From Podaxis mareebaensis (Eukaryota; Basidiomycota; Agaricomycetes; Agaricales; Agaricaceae), in the NCBI GenBank assembly GCA_018524725.1, contig JAEUWP010000173.1, positions 1 to 64,000 of the forward strand: a stretch of 64,000 nucleotides of DNA. The letters run 5' to 3'. The notes below the pieces were generated by a model. That model was not told the DNA's origin and searched no databases. It saw only the letters and a program-made list of their open reading frames with translations. Of this stretch, positions 42,676 through 54,638 are shown piece after piece. The position numbers were made by a program, and so were the translations under genes. Numbering within the stretch: the stretch's first letter is position 1; the number at the start of each line of letters is the position of its first letter.

Positions 42676-43853
42676 ACGGAGCTAGAATGGAATTCAGGTC
42701 AATATGTATTGATGAAGGGAATAGGGAGACGGTTATTACGTCATCGAAGCTCATGCGCACGTTTTGAAGACTGTTATCGGTGGTTGAGCGAAGTCATTCA
42801 AATGAAACGTCAACCAGTAGACCTCTCCGAAGACAGTGGGAGAGCTTTGAGGCCCCCCGACAGAGAAAAGAGGTCCCAAGAAGGTGTAGACATTGCGTGG
42901 GAATGGGGAGGAATTTTTCGACTGGGTACAGACCCGCCAGGTGGCGATGGGTTGCGGGCTAATGTGTTGGAACGACCGTTTATGAAATATCCTGGCTCCA
43001 TCGAGCAGTCGCTGGACGTGAGAAGCCATCATTGACACAGGCTCACAACCACGTCGAATGACTCGAATTGATAGCATCTGTGCTGAAATCGACTAAGCTT
43101 GAGCGTTTGAATCGCTGGCTCATGTGAGGCGGGCTGTGTTCCATCGATAGCCTGAGGTGTCCTTCAAGGCTGTGACAGCTGTGTGACAGCATCGTTATCA
43201 GAAATCCCGAATACAACACATAGTACACGCGCGGTCAGCGTTACTTGAAAACCATACGACGAACTTCCAGAACCGGAAGTACGCCTCAGATAACGCAAAG
43301 GGAAATACATATAGGATGAAGTATCTGTGGGCTATAAATGCAACAGGAACTCCACTGAAATAGTATGTTCATATGGTAAAGCGAAGAATAGGTGGTTTCA
43401 CGTTTGATAGCCTGATGGAGCTCAGGAAGTTGAGCGCTAGAGCGAATCTGTCGTTTCTTAGCTCTTGGCGCACTATTTTTATTGATGGTCCGGAAGTCAA
43501 CATGTATAACTGATTTGTTGGAGCCTTTTGGGGCGGTGGACCAGTCAGTCAGAATGCTTAAGGCCTGACCTAGGATACTTTGCTTCACTCTAGCCTTCGG
43601 AAAGTTTGGAAAGGGTCCCTAATGGGAAGAATGTCGTGTTGCCATACTGGCGCATATCGTCGTTTATGCCGCAATTCCAGCTAAACCTACACCAGCGCAA
43701 TGATAGGCCAAAATGGAACCGTTGACGCTCAAAATATACCAATGACAATGCATGACATCACACCCTCCAGTGCCTCCACCCCCCTCGCCAAACCTTTAAA
43801 GCCACCCCCGTTTTCCTCACTTCTTAATTCCAACTACATCACAAACGTCTATC
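42676..43853. other. Divergent intergenic region with the dehydrogenase promoter
   Basis: The right half (from about 43,388) is the source of the promoter copy at 35,775-36,302. TTTAAAG near 43,796 could serve as a TATA-like element. No gene is supported, although short frames occur on both strands upstream of the F-box start. Confidence 0.5.
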
Positions 43854-45595
43854 ATGCAAGCAGCAGCCAACGCAGTTCAAGATGTACGTATCGCACAAAT
43901 ACCCTCTATTCTGTTTGACGAATACATGCATCTCAGTATCTCGGGCCAGTTGAAACAACGGTCCATCCCGAATATGCCCATCGCGCCGATGGTAAAACCA
44001 TGCGTGCGTTAGCGTGGTTCGGCAAGAAGGACGTTCGGATGGTGGATGCTCCCGTTCCTGAGATCACCGAGCCAGAGGACGTGATTGTCAAGGTTACTGG
44101 AACGACGATTTGTGGTTCGGATTTACATCTGTGCGATCCTGTTTCAGATTAGTATCGCTGCGACTGCTAACCGGTGGTGGGATCAGGTACCACGGGGAGA
44201 TTATGACGTTGCAGAAGGGTGATATCCTGGGACATGAGGTGAGTCGTTTTCAACGGTGGGGGACAAAGATTCTGACATTGAGTCAGTTCATGGGAATAGT
44301 GGATAAAGTTGGACCTGAAGTGTCCAACTTGCGTCCTGGACAGCGGGTAGTCGCATCTTTCCAGATCGCGTGCGGTAGTTGCCGTTATTGCAAGGAGAAG
44401 CTCACATCGTTTTGCGACAACACAAACAATTCCTCGTGCGTTCATCACCCTGGCGCGGAAGCGCCAAATTGACTGTGGTAATTCAGGCTCCAGCAAAAGA
44501 TGTATGGCCAGCGTGACGCTGGGTTCTTTGGGTACTCCCATTTTGCGGGAGGATTCCCTGGCGGTCAAGCGGAATACGTCCGTGTTCCCAAGGGAGATGT
44601 AAATTTGTTACCCATACCAGACAACGTTCCTGATGAGAAGGTGCTGTACTTGTCCGATGTTGTGCCTACCAGCTATCACTGTGTGGTTGACACCGGCGTT
44701 TCCCCTGGAGACGTCGTTGCCATCTGGGTAAGTTCAATGCCGGTGATATGGTTCTTGCGGTCCCTCACATGCATACGCGCAGGGTTTGGGTCCCATAGGG
44801 ATGTACGCTGCGCAATGGGCCAAGTTAAAGGGTGCTTCTCGTGTCATTGGGATAGATGCCGTCCCAGAGCGGCTGGCATTGGCCGCGGAGAAATTACGAA
44901 TCGAGACGATCGACTTCTCGGAACACAAGGATATTCCGAAACGGATTTATGAACTAGTTCCAAGCGGAGTCGACGTTGCACTTGATTGCGGTAAGGCCAC
45001 TTCATTGTTCTACTACACAGACTGTGGCGCTGAAAAAAGTACTTCAGGAACTTTCCACGAACCCAAGACATGGACGCACAAAATCCAGAAAATGCTGATG
45101 ATGGAGACAGACGTTCCGGAGACGTTGAATGAGATGCTTCTTTCCGTCCGTAAGATGGGACGGTGCGGCATGATTGCCGCGTATGCGGGCTTTGCGAATG
45201 GTGTTAATTTGGGAGCATTAATGGAGAAGGGAATTCGGTAAGTGCAGTGGGACTGTTGACACGGAGGTAAAGCTGACGCAAGGACAGGCTGATTGGGAAC
45301 GGTCAAGCGCCCGTACAAAAATACTGGAACGAGCTTTTGAACGACTATATCCTAACAGGAAAGTTTGATCCAACAATGTGAGCATCTCATCCATTCATTC
45401 ACTACCATTTTGCTGATGTTCTACAGGATCCTTACCCACCGTGTGCCTTTGGAGGACATGGTTAAACTGTACCATGCTTTTGACACGCGACAGGCCGGCG
45501 TCGAGAAGGTGTTCGTTGAGACGCAGTTTTCGTCACCCCCAAGTAAAGGCTGTCCAGAAACGAGGAAAGTGGAAGAGTGGAGTTCGGTGAACTAA
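43854..45595 (+). CDS. Zinc-dependent alcohol dehydrogenase, formaldehyde-dehydrogenase-like
   Basis: A cytosolic medium-chain dehydrogenase that oxidises an alcohol with NAD(P). Nine exons join in phase to 440 residues: 43854-43883, 43937-44130, 44187-44238, 44287-44435, 44487-44727, 44783-44990, 45048-45237, 45288-45377, 45427-45595. The GroES-like half has catalytic zinc ligands Cys69 ([10 protein letters not shown]), His91 and Glu92 (GHEFMG). The structural zinc loop has four cysteines at 121, 124, 127 and 135 ([15 protein letters not shown]). The Rossmann loop is GLGPIG at 223-228. The C-terminal half ([41 protein letters not shown]) fits the fungal glutathione-independent formaldehyde dehydrogenase-like group. 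The substrate cannot be told from sequence. Intron 6 also has a shorter in-frame reading; the 57 bp intron was chosen because it restores DCGTFHEP. Confidence 0.93.
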
Positions 45596-45658
45596 TTCCG
45601 CCCAAGTGTGGGATGATCGGCATATACCGGATGCACTCTCAGTCATGTATGATAAAGA

Positions 45659-47278
45659 ATGTCAGACCTTAACTATTGTCACCATCAATCAATGACTACA
45701 GAACGTACACTCTGTCCATGTTGTCACCAGCCCCTGCCCAATCCTGATATAACCCTCGCAACTCCTGATCAAAAATACCAATCTCTTGTCGAGATCGACG
45801 ATGAGGTTAAGCGCCTGGATGTCCTCATCAGAAGACTCTGCGAGAAGCGGATTGCCCTCCTTCAACGACTGAATGCAGTCCAGTCTCCTATATACGCCCT
45901 TCCACCAGAAGCATTGTCCCTTGTATTTCAACATTCATGCCCGCCTCCTGACTTTGATCGGAGTCACAAATTGGCGGTGACCAACGGTGAATCCCAAGAC
46001 GGGGATGTTTCTCAAGACTCCGGAGGAAACCAGTATCCACAATTCCTTCTCGGCTCGGTGTCGTCTAATTGGAGACAAGTTGTATATTCCACCCCACGAC
46101 TTTGGACGGCCATAGACCTTCGAACGACTTCACTGAACATCGACAGAAGCGCTGCCATCTTATTCACCTTCCTCACAAATTCCGGTCAACTTTCCATTGG
46201 TCTTGGGCTCCGCTTTCTCACGGTTGGCGTAACACAGCCCGGGTACCTCTTATCCCCTACACTTGATCCATTGTTGATCGAGAATGCACATAAAATTCGA
46301 ACCCTTCATCTCACCAATGCACCAAAGCCCTGGTTTGATTACATATCTCATTTGCCCCAGCTTTCCAGGTTTTCCTTCATCAGTGGTTCTCTCCAGGAGC
46401 CACTGACGGTCAATGCGGCTTGTCCTCGCCTCACTTTGCATTATATTCGGCATCGACCACAGTTACGCTGGTCCACCGCCACGGTGTTGCACCTCAAAGG
46501 TGTACCCGCCGATGTCTGTTTGGAACTGCTCATGATGTGTACGAACCTGAAAGAGTTCCGGAATCAAGATGCCACGAATCCACAAGGGGATGTACTCACG
46601 AAACTTCCTAAACGCTTCTTCGTACTCCCACATATGGAGCTCTTTGAATGGTCTTTGGACAGTGGCCGTCCGATAGATGCAGCCATGCTTCGGTCCGCTG
46701 AGATGCCTGCTCTGCGGAAACTGATATGGATTGAGCAAGGACCGAGGTCTTTTGGGCGTTTGTATGTGGGGAAGGATTTTCTGAATCGTTTGCCCCTGAC
46801 GGTCTCAACACTGGAAATCCATAATCTTGCTTATTTTGGTGACGGTGGAGATTCTTTTCTGGATTACTTACACAGCAACCTCGCCCTCGAGCACGTTCGG
46901 CTTCATTATTGCTCCCATCCTTTCCTGGGGGATCTCCTCCGAAGCCTCATGCCAAGTTCGACGGACGACGAAGATCATAACATGAGGGAAATGGACTTTC
47001 CTAAGCTCAGGTTAATCACCGTGATTGGGCCCTCCCCTTTCGACTGGGATGAATTTGACGGAATCATGATATTGCGGATGTTGGAGCGTAGGTTCTTCAA
47101 TGGCCTCGCTGTTTTTGATTTGGAGAAGCCGTTTCGGCTGGAATTTATTTCATTCACGGTGACATGGGAGTCCGAGGTAAAACAGAGGTTGAGGGATATG
47201 GTTGATCGTGGGTTGAAGTTAGAGATTGTCATCGATTCTGAACCAGTGCATTGGTTGTATAACTACGTAGATTTCTAA
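45659..47278 (+). CDS. F-box protein with N-terminal coiled coil
   Basis: A single exon of 539 residues. It begins with a Cys/His cluster (CPCCHQPLP), then a charged helix (YQSLVEIDDEVKRLDVLIRR), then the F-box (IYALPPEALSLVFQHS ... VSSNWRQVVYSTPRLWTAIDL, about residues 80-155), then a long Leu-rich C-terminal part. This is the standard architecture of the expanded Agaricomycete F-box family, where the helix before the F-box is common. The role is as substrate adaptor in SCF ubiquitin ligase; target unknown. It starts 63 bases after the stop of the dehydrogenase, so the promoter must be very short or overlap that gene's 3' end. A second ATG at 45692 is an alternative start. Confidence 0.88.
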   Translation: MSDLNYCHHQSMTTERTLCPCCHQPLPNPDITLATPDQKYQSLVEIDDEVKRLDVLIRRLCEKRIALLQRLNAVQSPIYALPPEALSLVFQHSCPPPDFDRSHKLAVTNGESQDGDVSQDSGGNQYPQFLLGSVSSNWRQVVYSTPRLWTAIDLRTTSLNIDRSAAILFTFLTNSGQLSIGLGLRFLTVGVTQPGYLLSPTLDPLLIENAHKIRTLHLTNAPKPWFDYISHLPQLSRFSFISGSLQEPLTVNAACPRLTLHYIRHRPQLRWSTATVLHLKGVPADVCLELLMMCTNLKEFRNQDATNPQGDVLTKLPKRFFVLPHMELFEWSLDSGRPIDAAMLRSAEMPALRKLIWIEQGPRSFGRLYVGKDFLNRLPLTVSTLEIHNLAYFGDGGDSFLDYLHSNLALEHVRLHYCSHPFLGDLLRSLMPSSTDDEDHNMREMDFPKLRLITVIGPSPFDWDEFDGIMILRMLERRFFNGLAVFDLEKPFRLEFISFTVTWESEVKQRLRDMVDRGLKLEIVIDSEPVHWLYNYVDF

Positions 47279-47390
47279 AGAACTTGTCACACCACCGTTA
47301 AGTATGTGACGGTGACGCGAACGCGTCGCGTCACACATTAATCTCTTTCGTGTTTCCGTTATACATTACCAGAGATTAGCAGCCTGAAAA

Positions 47391-48983
47391 ATGACAAGGC
47401 CAGCGCGTAGGCTACCTTCACAATCACAACGACAGACATATACCCAATCTCAACGTGCGGGGCCTTCACGCTCCCAAGCAAATAGACGGCCACCCGTGGA
47501 GTCGGATGAAGAAGGGGAGGAGATCCAAGTCGATGTCGAAGGGGAGGGCTCAGAGAACGACGGAGAAGATGGCGGCGACAACGTGAGCTTTCGTCAAAGT
47601 TTGATAATGACAGGGGTCCTCTTATCATAACGTCTCGTAGGCCGTAACACAGAAAGCCAATGAGCTCGTCCGGCTAGCGCTGTTTCACGAGGCAAGGCGG
47701 ATGCCTTTGAAGCGTGAAGATATCAACAAGAAAGGTTTGTGCTCCCTTTTGCTACAGGCTTCTTACTTGACTAGGTTAACTTTTATAGTGATGCAAAATT
47801 CGAGATACTTCAAAGCAGTCTTTCAAAAGGCCCAAATAATACTCGAATCAACATTCGGGTTGCAACTTCAAGAGTTGCCGTCAAAAGCGGGCTTGGATCA
47901 AGAAGTGGCCGCGGCAGCTGCAGAAAATAGGAAGGGAAAGAAGTCGGGATCCGGGACGCAGGCGACACAGGGAGATGATGAACTTGAGGAGGCAAGGAGG
48001 GCGGCCGCTGGGAAGAAGAAAGGTGGGGTTGTTTTCATCCCGGCAAGGCGCAGCACTAACTCGAAGGTTTTCCCTGTGGTACAGCTACAGCAGTTGGCTC
48101 AAAGACGTACATCCTCCGCTCAACATTGGACTCCAGGCTTATTGAGCAAGCGAACAAAACCGATGCCGAGATTCTTGAAGAGGAGGCCGTCATTGATTTC
48201 AGCTCTGGTGAATTCTTTGGCGGCGGCAGTGGTGCTGGCGTAGGCGATGGACTGTTATTGGACGATGACGATGACTGGGATGACAACACTGAACGGCATC
48301 CCCGCACTCATGGCTCCATTCTTTCATGGAGCCAGAATGACCAATTAGGCGCCTTGGGTGTACTATATGTCATACTGGCCTTAATTCTGGTGAACGGAAA
48401 GATGATTCAAGAACGTGAGTACTCTCAAACCCAGCTTTGCCCCAAGATATGCTAGCGCTGTATGACTGAGATATGTTTTGAAGGTGTGCTACGAAATCAA
48501 CTAAAAGAACTAGGCCTTCCATCTACCCCTGGTCGTTCACCAATCCATTTCACGTCAATATCCACCCACCGGTCGATGAAAATCGACGACTACCTATCGC
48601 AACTTCTGCGCCAGGGCTACCTCGACCGACAAATTGCTGGTGAGGTCACCGGTGCAGGCCGTAAACGTGCACGAGGGAAGGTTGGTGGTGACGCGAATAA
48701 CGATGGTATGGGCAACAATCTTGGAGAAATGTACGAATGGAGATGGGGTGCACGAGCATTCTGCGAAGTGGGTGAAGAGGATATTGCGAAGTTCGTGGCG
48801 GAGTTCATGGTCAACCATGGCGCGGGTGCTGAAAGGGGCAGTGCAGACGATGGAGAAGAGGAAGAGGACGCAAACGAGGGGAGGAGGAAATCAAAGATTG
48901 AGAAAATGTACAAGGGTGTGGAGAAGGCTGCTGGCGGAAGTCTGGCTGAGATTAGGGATTGGAATAACCCGCACCCTCTATAG
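47391..48983 (+). CDS. NSE3: MAGE-domain subunit of the SMC5/6 complex (Nse3)
   Basis: A nuclear protein that pairs with Nse1 and Nse4 in the SMC5/6 DNA-repair complex. Five exons join in phase: 47391-47582, 47641-47734, 47789-48022, 48085-48414, 48484-48983, for 449 residues. An N-terminal disordered, acidic segment (about 64 residues, Gln/Arg/Pro then Glu/Asp) is followed by the winged-helix MAGE homology domain: LVRLALFHEARRMPLKREDI, FKAVFQKAQIILESTFGLQL, SKTYILRS, GALGVLYVILALILVNGK, LRNQLKELGL, IDDYLSQLLRQGYLD, then YEWRWGARA and the final EEDIAKFVAEF. Acidic and basic linkers interrupt the domain, as in other basidiomycete Nse3 proteins. The exon 3/4 acceptor has a close alternative a few bases downstream. 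Confidence 0.9.
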
Positions 48984-51900
48984 GGATTAGGTGATGTTAT
49001 TATTTGGGATTATGCATGTTGATCTTGCCTATTTGCTCTAATTTCACGCTGCCACCTTTCCGCTATCCCTGGGACGTTTCCCTCGTGTCGACCATCAATC
49101 AACCCGTCCCAATTGTGGGGGACCAAATCAGAGCTAGATTATCATCATCTGTCAAGCCGTCCTCGGCCCTATGGTTTACTCTCACTACCTCACTACTTGT
49201 CGCAGACCGTGGACTTTCGCAACTGTCAAATGTTGTGTGGTGGTACCTATATCAGCATGGCTTTCAAAACCCGAAATACATGTTACCCCTCTTAGAAGCC
49301 ATGACACCCTGTTAGGACAAAACTGGGTTCCCGTGACGTTTGGAAATGGTGTATCGGGTGCCCCTGCCAGTCACTTACCAGAGAAGCCGTACAAAACTGT
49401 CGCATAGTGGAAGAGGGTATATAAAGATCTGATCGCTTCATATTCTGCGAATGGCAGTGCGTCCTGTCTTTTGCCATACCGAAACTCATATCATTTCCAA
49501 GTTTCTGTATTCTTCCCCATGGACTCAATCTGATATCTATCTTCTGCGTTTGCTTGCGTGCAAACAGACTGTTGACAGGTCGGCGTCACGGACCTGGGGT
49601 CCTGCCATAATGATATGTTTAGAAATGACATGTTTGCGCACGCGAAACCACAGGATGGTATTGAGTCACCTAAGTCGAGTTACGTTTTATCAGTAAAGCA
49701 TCACCTCTTTCGAGAGCTTTTCACATTTTACACAAAGTCGAGAATGGCGGGACAAGGTGTAAGTACCCACCCCCTACCGTTGGTCCCTTAGCGAACAACC
49801 ATTTCCTCCTGTATTAAAGAACCCATGGTTTCTATGGGTCTACCTTCGGCCGCCGCTGGATGATCATATCACGAAGCTTGGTTAGAATCTACGGCCATAT
49901 CATCAGCAAAGGTGATATGGCATATCAAAGGCACAGGACCACATTTTCTTTCAACGTCTCCGGAGCCATAATTGTGAAGGTGTCCGATGCCCGAAGATCC
50001 TTGGCAAGTGGGCATCTATTGACGGAGAAAAAACGGTGGTACGACCAGGAGGCAGTTATTCCAGGTACTTGTCAACCAGCTGGAAGTTGATACCAATTGA
50101 AGTCCACGGAGGACAAATCAAACTGCTATGGCAAGAAAAGTCCTTGCAGCAGTCCTTGTGTTGATGACCCATGACCCCATCGTGCTACTAGTGTGTACGT
50201 CCCTCAGATAGGTACAGAGCGACCTCAATATCTCGGCATCTTGTACAAACTCCATGAGTGACGAATGAGAGAAGAGACCCATCAGCAATCCGGAGTCGTG
50301 GTTCGGAGAGGTGGTGAAGGTTAAAGAAGTAGCAGGCAAGCACTTTTCAACAGCAAACGTTCTTCGAATCGCATGGAGAACTGTTGGGGAGACATGTTAT
50401 GCTCTGAGGATATGGGATACTCAAGATCGAATTCTGCCAAGGATGTTCCGACTCAACTTTCCACCCATTGGCAAGGTCAAAAGGATTACGCCTAGTCGAT
50501 CAACAGGACCAGGTAATTTGTGTTCTCCAACGAAACGAACTGCCTTGGTCGTGTAAGTGAATAATCCTGTTGAGAGACTGTCGGGGACACTGATTCCTCT
50601 TTCGGATGGCTATGGCGCAGATAAGCCATGTTGGTCTTAAGTCTTCCTGGGCTCGCCCGTCGGGCAGTGTGCGATTGTTCTCTTTGACACAGGGGAAGCA
50701 CAAGTCAAAGGCTTAATGGGAGCACAGGTTTAAATACGAAAAGTGCTACGATAGGGGGTCGACACGACTAAGGACTGTCCAGTAGAAGGGCTTGACTACG
50801 AACGGATCCTGCAATGGCTTCGGTAATTTCGAATTGTGCTGTAGTCTTCAATGTATCCGTCGGCGCAATCAATGGTAACCATCCTCTCCACATATACCCC
50901 CTTCCCTACATTGCTTTCACACGCCCGGATTTTTGTAAGGGTGCTTGACAAGAAAAGGTTTAGGAAAGGCTGAAGCTGAGCGCAATTACCCTTGTCTGGA
51001 GGATGTTCGGTACAAGAAGAGGTCCCTGCAGGTTGTCAGCCTTCGGCTCCCAACCGCAACCACGTTCGAGCACGATGTTCGACCACACCGACATAGTTCG
51101 GGCTTGCAATATACTGCATGAACATAGATTACTCATACCTGATATACCAACCGTATGTTACTCTCACTTCTCCAAATATCAGAGCCAATTGTGGTTACAT
51201 GGGCACATGGCAACACAATACCTCTTAACACTGCATAATGCTTACATTCTCATAGTGCCGCAGGACGTGTCAGTCACCTTTGTGGCGCTGAAGCAGATGT
51301 AGGGGAGATCTTGGAGTATGTAACCCCTATTGCTTCGCAACGAGGCGGTTGCTAACCGCCACAATCTGTTACCACTCCAGGCTTTAGATCACGCGTAGCT
51401 GGGTTTTCTCCCTTGACAGCTGTAATACTCATGACCACAGGGAACGCAACTACTTCCTTGAGCTGTGAGCATGGGGGTTGACCCTATTTGTGCGATCGGA
51501 TATCGGTGAGTCGCGATAGCGGTATAAGTTTCTCTGGGTGAACGGCCAACTCCGGATTGGACCCGCCAGGCCAATGACTCCCATAGCTATCATACTTATG
51601 TTCATCTTCATTTTTGAATGTTACACCTTCGTGCTCAACAGCTGCGCCCCCATTAAACAAGGCACCAAGCAGAACACTTGAGCAGTTGTGGCTCCGGAGG
51701 AGCCCAAGGCACGAGCAATTAATATCAGTTACGCCATTGGTCTCACGGCGCTTATGGTCGGGAACGACAATCCGATGCGTCATTCTTCAGATTGATAAGT
51801 GGGCCAACCCTCACCTGATGCCAGAATGGTTTTCCGATCTCCCTGTTGGGTATGTGTGGAAGAACTCACACTTGACCTGGAGTCAAAAGGATCTTGGACT

Positions 51901-52586
51901 CCTGTATAGAGGCGCACTGAATGTACCTCGATCATTACCGCTTGGCTGTGAAAAGGTGAAACGGCTTTTAAAATAACTCGATTGTGATAGGATACGCGCT
52001 GCCCATGCATCTCGTTTCGATCATTTACCTGAAGTAGGCGCTTTCGATCACTTCGCTGACTGTTCATCATTCCTGTTGCCCCTGCTGTGCTGAAGAGGTG
52101 CCTGTTCGAGAGCTTAACGTCCCAATGTGTGCATTTTGTCTCATGGGTGCCTCACTTATTCGGAGATATGCTATTTTGTGGAAAACAAATGTACATGGAT
52201 ATGGCAAAAATAAACATTCGCTTGTTTCACGATAACATTGCAAGGTGTAGGACGTCAAACCGGGTAAATTTGGAGGAAACCTCAATGGCAGGGATTGATA
52301 TCTTGATAGCGGTTCGAATAGGTGATTCTGTAAATCTGTATAAGAGCAATGGATTGAAAATAGTATGGCATTACTGGTTCTCCCGCCTCCAACCAATGGC
52401 TGAACCACTACCCCCTCTCCCTCCTCACATTGGTGATTTGTGAGTATAGACATCGTGCGGAGCGCTCCATGAGCTGAAAATAGCCGTACTTTGCTAAGTA
52501 CCGGGGCTCCGGTGGGTGATCTTTTTAAACTTATTCTCGTCCAACGGGAATGCTTACCTCGCTGTTAGTTTCTAGGGATAGTTCTC
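48984..52586. other. Gene-poor stretch of about 3.6 kb
   Basis: Frames up to about 128 codons occur on both strands, but none has a recognisable domain, a convincing exon pattern or a conserved motif. CpG content is ordinary, so it does not look like the methylated repeat block at the left. It may hold decayed genes or an unrecognised non-coding locus; I can support no feature in it. Confidence 0.4.
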
Positions 52587-54086
52587 AATGGCTACCTTTT
52601 CGGAATTCTGACCTTGCAGTATTGTACGATCAAATCCACCCTGTTCTTCCTGATCGAACAATCTTGACTGACTGTTACGTCTGTAGATAACTATTGTTCT
52701 AATTTCCGTAATGACTTGCGGTGGTTGAAAAACCTAGGTGAGCTTTAAGGACCTGCGCCTGATGTATCGCCTCCGGAAAGGACTAACGCGTACCTAAGTT
52801 CATATCCAATTTATATTAGAAACTGCACAAACCGTCATGACCATCGCAGACGGGTTCCATTGGTTTGTCTATGGATATGGAGACATTCGGAAGCTCGGCG
52901 AATACTACCTCGCCAACATTGATTCGCCTATTATATGTTCCGTTATCGCACTCATTTCGCAGGGAGTGTATTGTTGGAGGATATATTATCTGAGTGGATG
53001 GAAGATACCCACGCTACTCATTGGCCTTGTAAGTTTAACATGACAGGTGTTATTCCATCTTACGATGGACGGAAGCTGATTCATTTGAGGGCAGGCTGTT
53101 GTTGGTCAGGCTGTAGGAGGTTTCGGTATTGGCATCGTCGTATGTGCAAGTTGTCCTGCGCCAAGGGTATTTTCTAATTGCGACATCTTAGAATCAAACA
53201 CTTGGTACAATCGAGAAATGGAACGAAATGTCTCATGGCTTCACGATTGTGAGTATTTGGCCGAGTTCTGCGGGGTCGACTAATGCAACTGTCTGTAGGT
53301 ATGGTCTATATGCAGTGCGATAGCCGATACTTTTATTGCCTGCTCGATGACCTACTTTGTATGCCTCCATTCGTGACTTTGATTTGGCAAACGCTGACCT
53401 TTCAACGTAGCTGCTCTCATCCAAGCGGCTCTCTTCAAAGACGGAAAAACCAACAGTAATGAAGCGGTTAATAATCTTAATCATCGAGACGAACACAGCC
53501 AGTGGTAAGTTTCTATTGTCACATTTCATCTAATTTCTGCTTTGTGTTCAACGAGGATAAAGCAATGGTGGCAATGGCTAGCCTGGTAACCACTGTCCTT
53601 GGGCCCATCGCACCTCCGGTAAGTCATCACCGAATACAACACACCCTTCGCCTGATGTGCTCTTTTCAGAAAACGAGTTACTTCTTATGCCCGTCAGTAA
53701 AATCTGTCTAGGAGTGGAACCGTATTGACGACTTCAACAGAGGCTACGTTTTAGGCAAATTGTGAGTAAGGGGTCAACTTGAAAGACTGTCTGCTTACGT
53801 TCCGCTCAGATACAGTAATTCGTTCATCACCATGCTGAACAATCGCCAGCGAGCAGACAATGATGGAGGGACAAACGAATGGAGCGCCAGCAACAATGAG
53901 AGTACTTCAATGGACGGGCGGTCCCACTGGAGGAATCCATCCAGTCAGCTCAAGCATGTCAATTCTCCAAGGCTTGGTGTCGTTGTCCACACAGAGACGG
54001 CCATACGGCTCGATGGGAAAGGCCCGTTGCCTCCCCCAAACCACAGATTCACACCAAAGAACTCTATGCTTCCGGACATGGTTTGA
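52587..54086 (+). CDS. DUF6534-type multi-pass membrane protein, 5' end uncertain
   Basis: Recognisable exons are 52820-53028 (ETAQTVMTIADGFHWFVYGY, ISQGVYCWRIYYLS), 53095-53139, 53192-53248 (NTWYNRE alternative frame not used), 53299-53358 (SICSAIADTFIACSMTYF), 53411-53504 (LLSSKRLSSK, RLIILIIETNTAS), 53563-53618 (VATMASLV-like helix) and 53810-54086 (YSNSFITMLNNRQ). The spacing and motifs, notably the ETN segment before the last helices and the YSNS motif after them, fit the basidiomycete DUF6534 family of seven-helix membrane proteins, whose function is unknown. The first helices should lie at 52587-52819, where GYLFGILTLQ is visible but the frame is hard to follow, so the 5' end may be damaged. 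The exon just before 53810 is also unresolved. Confidence 0.7.
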
Positions 54087-54638
54087 TCCTGAAAGCAGCC
54101 TTTACGAGTTTCCACGTCTGTATTTATTATTCTCAGAGACATAATGGTTTCTGTGTCCAGGATACTAATGTCATTTGTCATCGCCGAGTCCAAAGAATTC
54201 ATCAATACATAGTGTACGCAAGAAATGTTACGGCCAAGCACCATCAGACCGCGTTTTTTATGCTCACGCTTGTCGGTTTGAACATTTGGTATAGCCCACC
54301 GATTGTCAACAAGACTACTGACCCAGTTTAATTAGAGGCCATGGTGCCCGAGGCCGACGACTCAGCAACAAATCCGGGAAAGGGAATTTGAGAATCTTCT
54401 CATGTAGAAGCATGATCGTCACCGCCGCACAATAGTAACCAGCAGTCTCATGACAGACAGTTATGGGGATCTCAAAATACCCTGTCATCTTCCACTACGG
54501 TCCTCTTCTAGTCGCCATCTACAACTTGGGCTATTATAAGACCGACCCTTGGCCCCATGATCCCGAATTTCTCTCATGCACGATTGGCGAGATTCGCGTC
54601 TCCCGGAAATAGGGCCGGTCGTGAAAGTCAAGTGTCGT
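54087..54638. other. Intergenic, convergent
   Basis: This lies between the stops of the membrane protein and of NACHT gene 1. No gene is supported. Confidence 0.45.
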
